From Hypoxylon rubiginosum (Eukaryota > Ascomycota > Sordariomycetes > Xylariales > Hypoxylaceae), in NCBI GenBank assembly GCA_902806565.1, contig CADCXA010000031.1:1116001-1180000 (forward strand): a DNA stretch of 64,000 bases, written 5' to 3'. Positions 52,001 through 62,586 of this stretch are shown here, piece after piece. Positions within the stretch are counted from its first letter, which is position 1; the number at the start of each line of letters is the position of its first letter. A model generated the notes under the pieces. It had not been told where the DNA came from, made no database searches, and worked only from the letters and a program-made list of their open reading frames with translations. Made by a program: the position numbers and the translations under genes.

Positions 52001-52467
52001 ATGAGACCATCGAGTGCCTTTTTGAAGCTAATCCGAAATTAGTATTCCTTCGCGTCCTAGAGTACTACGAAGGCATCCTGATCCTGACTTCGAACCGGGT
52101 CGGCACGTTCGACGAGGCCTTCAAGTCGCGCATCCAGGTAGCGATCCACTACGACAACCTGACGAAGCGGTCCCGCAAGGCCATCTGGCGCAACTTCTTC
52201 GACATGATCGAGGACTCGAGCGAGGAGGACGCCAACATGCCCGAGCTCGAGCGCCGGCTCGACGAGCTGGCCGGCGAGGAGATGAACGGCCGCCAGATCC
52301 GCAACGCGCTGCTGATCGCCAGGCAGCTCGCGAAGCACAGGAAAGAGAGGCTCGACTGGGAACACCTCAGCCAGGTCATCAAGACGTCGGCGGCGTTTAA
52401 TAAGTACCTTAAGGCCGTTAAGGGACACTCGGATGAGGTGTGGGCGAGGGAGGAGCAGATAAGGTGA
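49093..52467 (+). CDS. AAA+ ATPase with proline-rich N-terminus and DUF7025-like domain
   Basis: Six exons: 49093-51099, 51155-51368, 51446-51662, 51731-51852, 51903-51980 and 52043-52467, giving 1,020 residues. Phases all agree; the donor after 51852 (GTTCGT) is weak but restores VLLLDEADVF. N-terminus: acidic/Ser-rich, then a Pro/Gly/Arg-rich segment (residues ~75-160, GGGGPPPPPPHYVRGP). Middle: KVHVGNIITYLGKHPDICFV and YDEAEKLIADGRITANHITKL, typical of the DUF7025 region of fungal ATPases. AAA core: Walker A LLHGSPGTGKTLTAES, VTCGDIG, Walker B VLLLDEADVF, sensor ILTSNR and arginine-finger region FKSRI, then a C-terminal lid helix (MNGRQIRNALLIARQLA). All catalytic motifs are intact, so it is probably an active ring ATPase; its substrate is unknown. 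Codon use in the last exon is markedly GC-rich. Confidence 0.9.
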
Positions 52468-53099
52468 TGACACCCGTGCCAGGGCTTTGGAATGGGTCAT
52501 TTTCGCAGTCTCATTACACATCATATTTCTTGATTTTGTTGATTGGAGCGATTTGTTGCCATATCGAACACTTAACACGCGGGGGTCTGAGCTCATGTGC
52601 TGATACTGACAAGGCGAGCCGTAAGCTGTTTTCTTGCCCGTATCCGAATTATGGACGACAAACAGAAGCATTGTGCAAATGTCGTGCGGTTCCGCTGTAA
52701 TGAACAAGAGTACGACAAATTAAATTGGAATCCTCGTCCAAAAATTCAGACACGGATCCCACTATTCGGACATGGAGTGCGAAGAAACCTTCCGTACACC
52801 TGCCGAGTTGGAGGAGTACATGTTCACGCACGACGTAGGACAGAGAGTAATCCGTGGCAAGTTGAAGGATAAGATGCGCACCAAGGCTTCACTCCACACT
52901 GAATTTGATACCGACAGGAGATGAATAGTAGAATACAGAGGTGGAGATAGGCCCCTTTTTCCTAGCATCATGCTTAGGTAATCAAATTACACGATATTTC
53001 TTCTCCTCGCAAACAAACCCATGTTTCCCCTGTAGCTTAAGATACTATTTGTCCGCCTGGGAGCATTTTGCCGCTACGGTACAGTACCAAATGTGAGTC
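52468..53099. other. intergenic, with possible zinc-finger relic
   Basis: Between the ATPase stop and the converging HET relic. Frames near 52650-52920 hold short stretches that may be decayed coding sequence (listed separately). Confidence 0.4.
52720..52923 (+). pseudogene. possible C2H2-type relic
   Basis: A frame open between an in-frame TAA just upstream and a TGA near 52921 contains CEETFRTPAELEEYMFTHDV, which recalls a zinc-finger unit (CxxTFRT..L..H..TH) lacking one Cys and one His. It has no start codon at a sensible place and no domain partner; chance is possible. Confidence 0.25.
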
Positions 53100-54260
53100 C
53101 TAAGCTTCAGTGAGTTTGTTTTGTAACATTTGCAGAACAGCTCCGTGCTTTTGACCCTGTGCTAAGGAGAAAGAGCCACCTCCCTCATAATCCTCAGCAA
53201 AATTTTTGGCGTTCTCTTTCAACAGGGATTGCACGATAGTGACGTGACCCTCTGATATTGCAAAAAGGAGCGGCGCCATGCCCTCGATACTTCGAACTTC
53301 AAGATCGGCTCCCCTGTCAACTAGTTGTTGTACCAAAGTTTCGTTGCCAGTGCAAATCGCCCAGTGCAAAGGATGAAATATCCAATCATCCTTTCTGATG
53401 ATCTCGTCCTTTCTGACGATATCGGGATTGTTATTGAGCAATTGTCCCACGACATCCTGGTTACCGTTCCAAACTGCCCATGATAGCAGTGACAACCCAC
53501 AAATGTCAACAATGTTAGTTTTAGCCATCCGCTCAAGAAGCTTTTTAATAGCAAATCGATTATCTGGATCATACGGACGAAATAACTGACTGGGAAGGAT
53601 GCAGAACCCCAGTAGATCAAGGCTTCACGGGCATTGGCAACCTCCTGGATAATCCATACTCTGCGAAACCACGGTTGCTCAAGAGCTTCTTTGATTGACT
53701 AATGTATTTTAACACGAAAGTAGAAATATTCTTCTGTGAGATCGCGTTGTACCTCATCCCATGCTGATTCTATTGATTCGTCCTTTTGAGTTTTAAATTG
53801 AAGCTTCTTGAGCGTTTCATTCAGAATGGGTGACTGGTCTGTCGAGCGCCCGTGTAACAGGACGCGCTCGGCGCGTTGGTAGATTTTTCCCCATCCGCCG
53901 AACTTGATGGTTCCGTTCTTTGATATTGCTCTGATCGATACATATAGCATCGATCCAGAGATACCGGTACCGATCCCTCTCTTCGTATCGCAAATCTCGA
54001 AGGATCAAGTCCAAATTATTGGTAATCTCCAAGGTCGGTTTTGTTTTCTCTGCTGAGCTTCCGTTATTAACATGTATTAAGCTCGCCTTCCATTGCGAAC
54101 CCCACACATAGGAAACTGCCTCGTATGGTCTGGGGTCGCCCCTATCGAGGAATGCGTGGATGATCTCAACCTCAATTTTTTGGTTTGTTCCGGGATAAAG
54201 TTTGATGAGGCGAAAAGCGTAATCGTCGCGGATGATTCCTTGGTACTCGAAGCTTCCCAT
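53100..54260 (-). pseudogene. HET-domain/ankyrin gene, disrupted
   Basis: Starts at ATG 54260 (MGSFEYQ). HET motifs appear in order on the minus strand: YEAVSYVWGSQW, then YLWIDAICIDQSNIKERNHQ, then RAERVLLHG and QPWFRRVWIIQEVANA. The C-terminal part has two or three ankyrin units: LSLLSWAVWNGNQDVVGQLL, FHPLHWAICTGNETLVQQLV and APLLFAISEGHVTIVQSLL. Three breaks separate these. One extra A in a run of five near 53888-53892 shifts the frame after RRMGK. A TAG stop lies at 53699-53701 inside the HET domain. A second frame change between about 53620 and 53580 leads into the ankyrin part. HET proteins trigger incompatibility cell death when allelic or partner differences are sensed, by family; this copy looks non-functional. 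Usual HET genes have a longer central region, so a deletion is also possible. Confidence 0.8.
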
Positions 54261-55054
54261 GGCTGTTCTGCAATTATGATGTAGGTAAGGGGTAAACTAA
54301 ACTATATAATTCATCTGGGATTCTGGGTATACAATTCGAAGTGATGCTCTCAAATCATTCAACAGAGTCTCGATAATTTGTTGTCAAAGCGTGAGGTGAG
54401 GCCACCAACATTAGATTGTGTTTTTGGAGCCTTATATCGTCCAGTTTAGTGGCGGATTTAAAACTATAACCATTATTGCCTTAAATAATAATGCCTAGAA
54501 AGGTGCCTAAAGGAGATTTGTGCAGCTATATGTAGGCAGTGCATATGTAGGTAGGTACCTAGGTAGGCAGTGCGACGAGTGGCACGACAGCCTTAGACAG
54601 GTAATTAGAGAAAGCCGTCGGACGGTTGGCGGTTTACAAAGAACCGCTAAAATGCCAAAACTTTGGCGGTTTCGCGCAAGTCAATAACGCTGTAAGGGTT
54701 ACCTCGACTTGCCGGTAGTTATGCAACGGCAAATTCCAAAATCCTGATGCCCAAGTGGCTAATTTTTACTAATTCATTGTGTCGGAAATACTTAATGGCC
54801 CCGTTGGAATTGCTTATTTGATGTAATAGGCTGTGTTAAACTTAGCCACAATAGCACAGGTCATGACGTTGTGACGAAGGGTGGACGAAGGGTGGACGAA
54901 GGGTGAGCCATCTGTATCCAGCCCTGCCTAATGAACTACCTAGGAACCTAATCTAAGACCACCTAAAATAGACAGTAATGTTGTAGTAAGTAGCTGCTCT
55001 GCACGCTAAGTCTTACCGCGCTATATCACGCGGAGTAGCTCCTTCGAAACTCAG
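54261..55054. other. intergenic
   Basis: No gene was recognised. It contains three perfect tandem copies of GACGAAGGGTG (54873-54905) and ACCTAGGTAGG-type motifs near 54548-54570. Confidence 0.5.
54873..54905 (+). repeat. 11-bp tandem repeat, three perfect copies
   Basis: GACGAAGGGTG repeated three times without change. Confidence 0.9.
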
Positions 55055-55609
55055 TTAGACCTTCTTAAACTCCCATGCGGTCCCTTCATCCAACGTCTCG
55101 ATCAAACTATGGCCATCTTTAGCAATGGTCATCTTCCACTGCTGCCAGCCGTGCACCACTAGGAGGATGTGCCCTCCCTTGGGATGAGCCCTTGTGTTGA
55201 AATACTCCCAAGGCCTGTGGTCCTTTGCCGTAGCGATGAAGTTTCGCCGGTTGTCATGTCCAATATGCAAGTGATCGCTAGGGCTCCGGAATCCTAGCCA
55301 CCCATCCTTCTCGATGCACTCCCAATGATAGCCTCCCTGGTTGCCCAGATGCCGGGCTAGGCGTAGCTGTCCGCGTACCAGTGTGACTTGCTGCCGAGAA
55401 TCCGGGTCTCGGATTATGTACGTGTTGCCTGGCCACGGCGCCGAGGTTATGTCGTCCGATCGAGACGAGTCGAGATAGTCTTCGAACTCGTCCGCCATTG
55501 AAACACTATGGGTTGGTGTCAAGTCGCCAACAGTTGTCGAGTCGGCAGTGAAATCTATCGATGCTGAATCGTAGAGATCAGGATCCACGTCCTTTGCCTC
55601 TTGCATCAT
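55055..55609 (-). CDS. uncharacterised fungal protein, 184 residues
   Basis: Single frame from ATG 55609 (a second ATG follows at once). The first ~55 residues are acidic and Ser/Thr-rich and probably disordered. From about residue 58 a compact domain begins with APWPGNTYIIRDPDSRQQVT, followed by repeated Trp/His-containing strands (GGYHWECIEKDGWLGFRS, RNFIATAKDHRPWEYF, GGHILLVVHGWQQWKMTIA) and a C-terminal GTAWEFKKV. The regular alternation of short strands suggests a beta-trefoil/fascin-like fold, which is inference. No signal peptide or membrane segment. It is the last readable gene before the second AT-rich block. Confidence 0.7.
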   Translation of the reverse strand: MMQEAKDVDPDLYDSASIDFTADSTTVGDLTPTHSVSMADEFEDYLDSSRSDDITSAPWPGNTYIIRDPDSRQQVTLVRGQLRLARHLGNQGGYHWECIEKDGWLGFRSPSDHLHIGHDNRRNFIATAKDHRPWEYFNTRAHPKGGHILLVVHGWQQWKMTIAKDGHSLIETLDEGTAWEFKKV

Positions 55610-55880
55610 TGAGCGCTAAAGTTTGTCTAAGAAGTCGGTAAGATTGATATTCGGAGGTGGTAAAGGAGAGTATTCCATCGTTGGTTGGTCATCTATTTAT
55701 GTCAGAACCCCTCTTTTCTTTCCCGGCGGCCTCATCCGTCTCACAGCCCCAGGCAGCGACGGGTCACCGCAGATGCGGGCATAGAAGCTTCTCCCCTATT
55801 GGTGAATATCGTTTGCATTTCGACAGCGGACCATAAGACCTAAAACCGCCAACCCCGCCAATTCTTAACGGTCCGTATTT
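55610..55880. other. intergenic up to AT-rich block
   Basis: Promoter side of the preceding minus-strand gene; base composition changes sharply near 55880. ACCGCCAACCCCGCCAA lies at the edge. Confidence 0.4.
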
Positions 55881-56587
55881 TTTTTATTAAATATTATAGT
55901 TTTAGGATTGTATTTACCTTGTAATTATAGGGGGCTTAGCGCTATATACCCTATAAATAAAAATATTATATATTATTAAATTTATATTATAGTTTTAATA
56001 TTATTTTATTTTATTTTTATTTTTTAATAAACTTAAAATAATAAATTTTATAAATTTATTAATAAATTTATTATATTATAAACTTATTATATTATAAATT
56101 TATTTTTTTTTTAAAATAAAAATTTTTAAGATAATATCTTTTATTAATTTTATTATATATTATTATTTAATTTATAAGTTATAATTTTTTTTTTTTATAA
56201 TTTAATTAAAATTAAGGTTAATTTTTTATTATTTTATAATTAAAATCTTTAGTTTATTAAATTTATTAATAAGTTTTTAAAAATATTTTAACTTATTTTT
56301 TTTAGTTATATTAAAATTATTTTTTAATTATATTAATTAAGTTATTATATTTATTATTATTATATTTTAAATATTAAATTTATTAATTAAATTATAAATA
56401 TTTTTATATAAATTATAATTATTTATAGTTTTTTATATAAAATAAATTACATGGTTTTTATTATATATAAAAAAATTTAAAATAATATTAATTTTTTTAA
56501 CGTGATATTAAATAATATAATTAAAAATATTTAATTTTTATAAAATATTTTTTATTTAATTTTAAATTAATATATATTTTACGATTT

Positions 56588-56720
56588 TTATTATTAAGTT
56601 TTATAAAATTATTATTAAACTTAATAAAATTATTATTAAACTTAATAAAATTATTATTAAACTTAATAAAATTATTATTAAATTTAATAAAATTATTATT
56701 AAGTTTAATAAAATTATTAT
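56588..56720 (+). repeat. 21-bp tandem repeat
   Basis: About six units of TTATTATTAAACTTAATAAAA; units differ by C/T and G/A (AAACTT, AAATTT, AAGTTT). Confidence 0.8.
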
Positions 56721-56730
56721 TTATATTAAG

Positions 56731-56806
56731 TTTAATTAATTTAAATATATTAAACGTTTTATAATAAATTTAATTAATTTAAATATATTAAACGTTTTAT
56801 AATAAA
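56731..56806 (+). repeat. perfect 38-bp tandem duplication
   Basis: 56731-56768 and 56769-56806 are identical, including AAACGTTTT. Identity inside a region otherwise full of transitions suggests a duplication later than the mutation process. Confidence 0.85.
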
Positions 56807-58094
56807 AGCGTTAAAATTATTAAATATTTTTATATATTTTAAAATTAAAATAAAAGTTTTAATAAATAATTATTTTTTTTATATTATAAACTAGTTTTTT
56901 ATTTTAATAGTTATATAAAAATCTTTTTATATTTTATAAATTTTAAAATAACTAATAAATAAAAATCTTTTTTTATAATTATAAAAAATATTAATTTTAT
57001 AAAAAACTTATTTTAATAACTTTTTATTATTTTAAATATTTATTATTATTTTTTTTACCGTAGCTTTTTTAAAAACTATATAATAATAAACTTTTATTAT
57101 ATAAAAAATATTTAGTTTAAAAACTTTATAATTTAAATTATAATATAATTATATTATTATATAATATTTAATATAATTAAGTTTTTTATTATTAATTTTT
57201 ATTAATTTTTAAGTATTTTTAAATTAAGATTTTTAAGTTAATTAATAGTTATTTAAATTTTATAAAACTATTAATTAATATTTTTTAATTATATTTAATT
57301 CTTTATTTATATATTTAAAATTATAATTTTAATAAACTTATTTTTTTTTTATAAGTTATTAAATTAACTAAGCGGCGTTTTAATTAATATAAATAATAAG
57401 TTAATTTTTTTAATAATTTATAACTTATAAATTTAAAAAACTTTATTTTATTATTAATTATTATTTATATTTTTTATATAAAACTTTTTAATAATTATAA
57501 CTTTTAAATAATTTCGTTTTTTATAATATATTAAATAATATTAATTTTTATTTATTAAAAATCTTTTAAAATTTATAAGGTTTATTATATAAAATTAATT
57601 AAATATAAAAACTTTTTTTTTATTATAAATAAATTAATTACTATTAATTAAATATTTTAAAATAATATTTAATTAATTATAAGTTTTATTTTTTATTTTA
57701 AATTTTATTAAAACTTAATATTTTATTTTAATATAAAAGTTATTATATTTTTAATTTTCTAGTTATATATATTAACTATTATAATATTAATATTATATAT
57801 ATTTATTTAAAAAATATATTATAAATATATAAAATTAAAAGCTTTTATTTTTTATTATAAATTTTTAAATTTAATATAAAATAATACTTATAATTTTTAG
57901 TTTATTAAAAATATTTAATTATTTAAATGTAATTTATTTTTAGATATTTTTCACGAAGAAATATATTATATATAAAGAAATATAAAAAAAATAAAAATAA
58001 TAGTTAATTTATAATTAAAATAAATATAATATATAATATATAAAAAAAAAATATAAAACCGATTTTTTAATTTATATTAATAAGTAAATATATA

Positions 58095-58480
58095 ATAACT
58101 TTTAATATATATTATAAAAATTAAAAATTAATTTAATAATTTTAACTATAAAATAAAAATAAATAAACTTTTAATATATATATATTTTTATATAAAAAAA
58201 CCAGAAACTAATTTAATAATTTAAATAAAAAATAAGAACTAATAAACTTTTAAAGTATAAACGCTTTTATAAAATAAAATAAAAACTAATTTAATAATTT
58301 AAACTAAAAATAAAATAACCAAGAAATTATTATTATATATATATATTTTTATAAAGAAAAAAAAGAACTTAATTTAATAAATTAAGTTTAAAAATAATAT
58401 ATAAATACTTTTAATAAATACTTAATATATATATTTTTTTAAAAAAAAAAAAACTTAATTAAATATTTATTTAATTATTT
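58095..58480 (+). repeat. degenerate ~80-bp tandem repeat, 4-5 copies
   Basis: Units start near 58095, 58166, 58246, 58324 and 58407. Each contains AACTTTTAATATATAT, a T/A stretch and ACTAATTTAATAATTTAAAC followed by an A-rich tail. Confidence 0.6.
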
Positions 58481-61400
58481 ATAAAAAAATTATATTATAT
58501 ATTTATATATTTATTTTTTTTATAGTTTTTAAAACCTTATTATTAATTTTTAATTTATTTTATAATATATTTTTTTATTATTATTTATTTTATTATTATT
58601 AATATTTATTAAAATATTAATAAATAAAAATAACATTAAAATAAAGTTATTATTAACGTTAAAAAACACGTAAGTTATATTTTTTTAAGTTAATTTAAAG
58701 TTATTTTAATTATTATTTTTAATTATTTTTATATTATTTAATTATTATTCTTTTTTAAATAAATTAACTTAAAATTTATTTTATTTATTATTTAATTCGT
58801 TGTTTAATTTATTATTAATAATAATATAATTAAATATAACTTTATTTTAAAAATATATATTAATTTTATTTAAATAATAAAACTTAATATTATATTTATT
58901 TATTTTAATTTAAATATGTTTTAAGTTTTTTTTAATCAAAATAACTTAGCTTAAGCGTAAAAAAAGAAATTTATTACTTTCCTTATTTTTTATTTTTTAT
59001 TTATATTAATTTATACACGTTTTAATATATTAAAACACTTAGAATTTAATAAATAAATATATTATAATAAAAATTAATATAATTTTATTATTAAAAATAC
59101 TTTAAATATAATAAGTGAAAATAAATTCAAGAGATATAAAAATAAGGTTAAGTTATAATAAATTATAATAACGTTATATTAATTTAAAATTATTTTTATT
59201 ATTATAAAATAATAATTAAAGTATATAAATAATTAAATAAATTTTACCAGAATTTAAATTTGTTTTTTTTTAAGAATATTATAAATATATTTTTATTTAA
59301 AAAACAATAAAAATCATTGTAAATAAATATTTTATTATTAATTTTTTTAATCGAAGTTTTATTAACGCTTATTTTATTATATTATTTTATATTATTATAT
59401 ATAAACTAGTTTTTTTTTATTTTAAAAATAATATAACTAATTCTTAGTTTTATTAATATTTTAATTAAACGGTAATATTAAATATTATAAATTTATATAA
59501 TTATTTATTAATATTATTATAATTTAAATATAATTATTTATTATTATTATTATATTTTTATAGTTCGGCTTAATAAGATTAATTAACTTTTTAAATTAAT
59601 ATTTAATGTTTTATTAATAAGTAAAAAAATTTTTAAAAAAAAACCTATTTTTTAAAAAATAAAATAATAAGATATTAATTATTTATAAAACACGGTAAAT
59701 AGTTAAATAAAAAAAACTAAACATTAAAATTTTAAAACTTATATTTTTTTAAAGGAATATTATTTTAAAATATTAATATATAAAAATATATTATTTTTTA
59801 TAATAATTTATTATTATTAAAAAGCAAAATATAATAAGTTTAATTTTTATTAAAAAATATAAATAAAAATAAATATTAATAATTTAATATTTTATATTTT
59901 TTTTTTTATAATGTTAAATATTTCCGGTAATTATATAATAAATATAATATATAATATAATAATTTATAACGTTATTATTAAAAATAATAAAAACTAATTA
60001 TAAGTTAATATTATTTTAAAATAATAATTTAATTTAAATTATAAATATAAAATTATAATTTTTTATTTTATTAAGGTTAAAAAAGTTATAATAAAAATAA
60101 GGTGATTTTTAAGTTATATTTAAAGTTATATTTAAAGTTTATAAAAAAAAAAAAACTTTAAATAAAAATAAAAATAAAAATAAAAAAACGATAATAATAA
60201 AAATTAAAATAAAAATAAAAATAAAGATAAAAATAAATAAATAAAAATATAATTAAAAGAAAAAAGCATTTTTAATAAATAATAATATTTTTAAAAGGAT
60301 TTAATTTAATATTATATTTATATATATATATATATATTTAAATATTTAATAAAAATAAATTAATATATTATATTATATTTTATTTAATAATAATTATATT
60401 ATTAGTATTTTATTAAGAAATATTTATTTTATATTATAAAATACGTTATATTTATTTAATAACATTTATTATTTTAAGTTATTTAAATAACGGTTATTTA
60501 TTTTTATTTAACGTTAAATTATTTAATGTTTTATAAAAAAAATTAAAATATTTTTAGTATTAATTTAAATTATCTAAATATATAAAATAAAACGTAAATA
60601 AATAATAAAACATTTTTTTAATTAAATTATTTAATATATATTTAAATAAAAAAAATAACTAAAAATTAAAAGGATAATATTAATATTACTATAAAATTAA
60701 ATTATTATTAAATTAAATAAACTATAGATATTACTTTATAATTAAACGAAATTATTAATAAATATAATAAAATATCCTAAGAAATTTATAATAAAATAAC
60801 TATTAAAATAATTAATATATTAATATAAAATAAAAAAGTTAAAATTATTAATAAAAAATTTAATATTATAATTACTTTAAATAATATTTTTAAAAGATTT
60901 ATTAATATTTTTATAAATTTTATTAATATTTTTATAAACTTTATTAACACCTCCGCCGCCACTTATTTAAATATATTATTTATTATATTAATAACGTGGT
61001 ATTTATAAATAAATAAATAATTAAAACGTAAAATTTAAAATATTAATATTATAATTTAATATTATTATATAAAATTACCTTTAAAACTATAAATTAATAT
61101 TTTTTTAACGTTATAATATAATTATAATAATATAAAAAAATAAGAAAAAATATAAATATTTAATATTATTAATTAAAATTAATATATTTAATTATCGCTT
61201 ATAAAATTTAAAAAACTATAACTATTATATAAAATTAATAAAAAATTAATATATATTTTAATTATATAAAAAATATTTTTTATTATATATTTAATTTTAT
61301 ATAAAGTTTTTTTTTTTTTTAATAAATAATAACGTTATAAAAACATTATTTATAAATATTAATATATTTAAATAAAAAGTTTTTATAAACTTATTAAAAT

Positions 61401-61525
61401 TTATAATATAGTTTTTATTATTAAATAAACTTATATTATTAAATAACTTATTTAAATTAAAAATATAATTATAATTAAAACTTAAAAATATTTTTTAATT
61501 TAAATTAATAATAAATTAATTAGTG

Positions 61526-61562
<37 letters not shown>

Positions 61563-62301
61563 CTTTAAAATAACTAGTTATAAAAATATTAAAATTATAA
61601 TTAAAGTTATTAATAAAAATGGTATATATTATAATAAAATTAAAGATTAAAATACTAAAATATTAAAATATCACGTAATATTTTAAGTTATATATAACTT
61701 AAACTTACTATATAACTTATTTAAATATTACGCTAAAACAGCTTTTTTTTAAATATTACTTTTATTATATACGGTGCTTTAATATTAATTAAATATTCGT
61801 ACCAATTAACGTATTTTTAATATATTTTTTATATTTATTATTACTTATAATACCTTTTAATTATAAGATATTAAAGCTTTACTTTATTATAATATATTAA
61901 TTTTATTAAACTTTTTTTAAAGTACTTTTTTATTTAAATAATATAAATATATTAAATGTTATTTATTATTATTTTAATAATTATATATATTATAATTCTA
62001 ATTAATATAACTTAATATAATTTTTTTAATATATAAATGTTTTATATTTTATAAAATAATGGTTTTAATTTTATTATTATTTAAAATTAAAATATTAAAT
62101 TAAATATATATATAAATAATATTAAAAAATAATAAAATAAATATTTTATAAATTATATTTATAAATAATATTTAAATGTTATTTAATTTAAACTACTTAT
62201 AATAAAATTATAAAAACATTTTATAAGTTTTATTATTTTAATAATTATAATAATATTTTTTTATAATATATATATTATTTATTAATATTAAATAAATTTA
62301 A

Positions 62302-62586
62302 TATTATAATAAAATACAGCGATTAATACTTTATAAAAGGTTATATAATTATCTTATAGTTAAATTTTTTTTATTTTTTTTTTTTAAAAAGGCTCGCAGA
62401 GTTTTTTATATAATTAAATAACCACGTATCGTAAAAATATACACTTTTTTATAAGATATTTTAAATATATTAATTAGGATGTTTTTTAAGTTATTTCTTA
62501 AGTTAAATATTATTTAAAATAAATAATAATATAGCTGTTATTTAAACTAAAAATTACTAGTATAAAAATAAAACTTTATTATAATA
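62302..62586 (-). repeat. solo LTR (copy 3 of the ~285-bp family)
   Basis: Reverse-complement match to 32741-33024 and 44649-44933. Both ends read TATTATAATAAA / TTTATTATAATA, an inverted terminal pair as expected for LTR ends. TTTAA flanks both sides (62297-62301 and 62587-62591), a perfect 5-bp target duplication. No internal region follows, so it is a solo LTR left by recombination. It retains more G/C (ACGTGG, CTCGCAGAG) than copy 2. Confidence 0.8.

Noticed and set aside
52057..52707. 216-residue minus-strand frame
   Set aside because: Shadow of the GC-rich last exon of the AAA ATPase, which carries real motifs in the other direction.
55881..56000. Left edge of the second AT block as another copy of the 217-bp TIR
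   Set aside because: No GGGGATA..CTAACTATTAACCCGC-like sequence is present at this edge.
56588..56806. CRISPR-like array
   Set aside because: Direct tandem repeats without spacers, in a fungal genome; these are simple tandem arrays.
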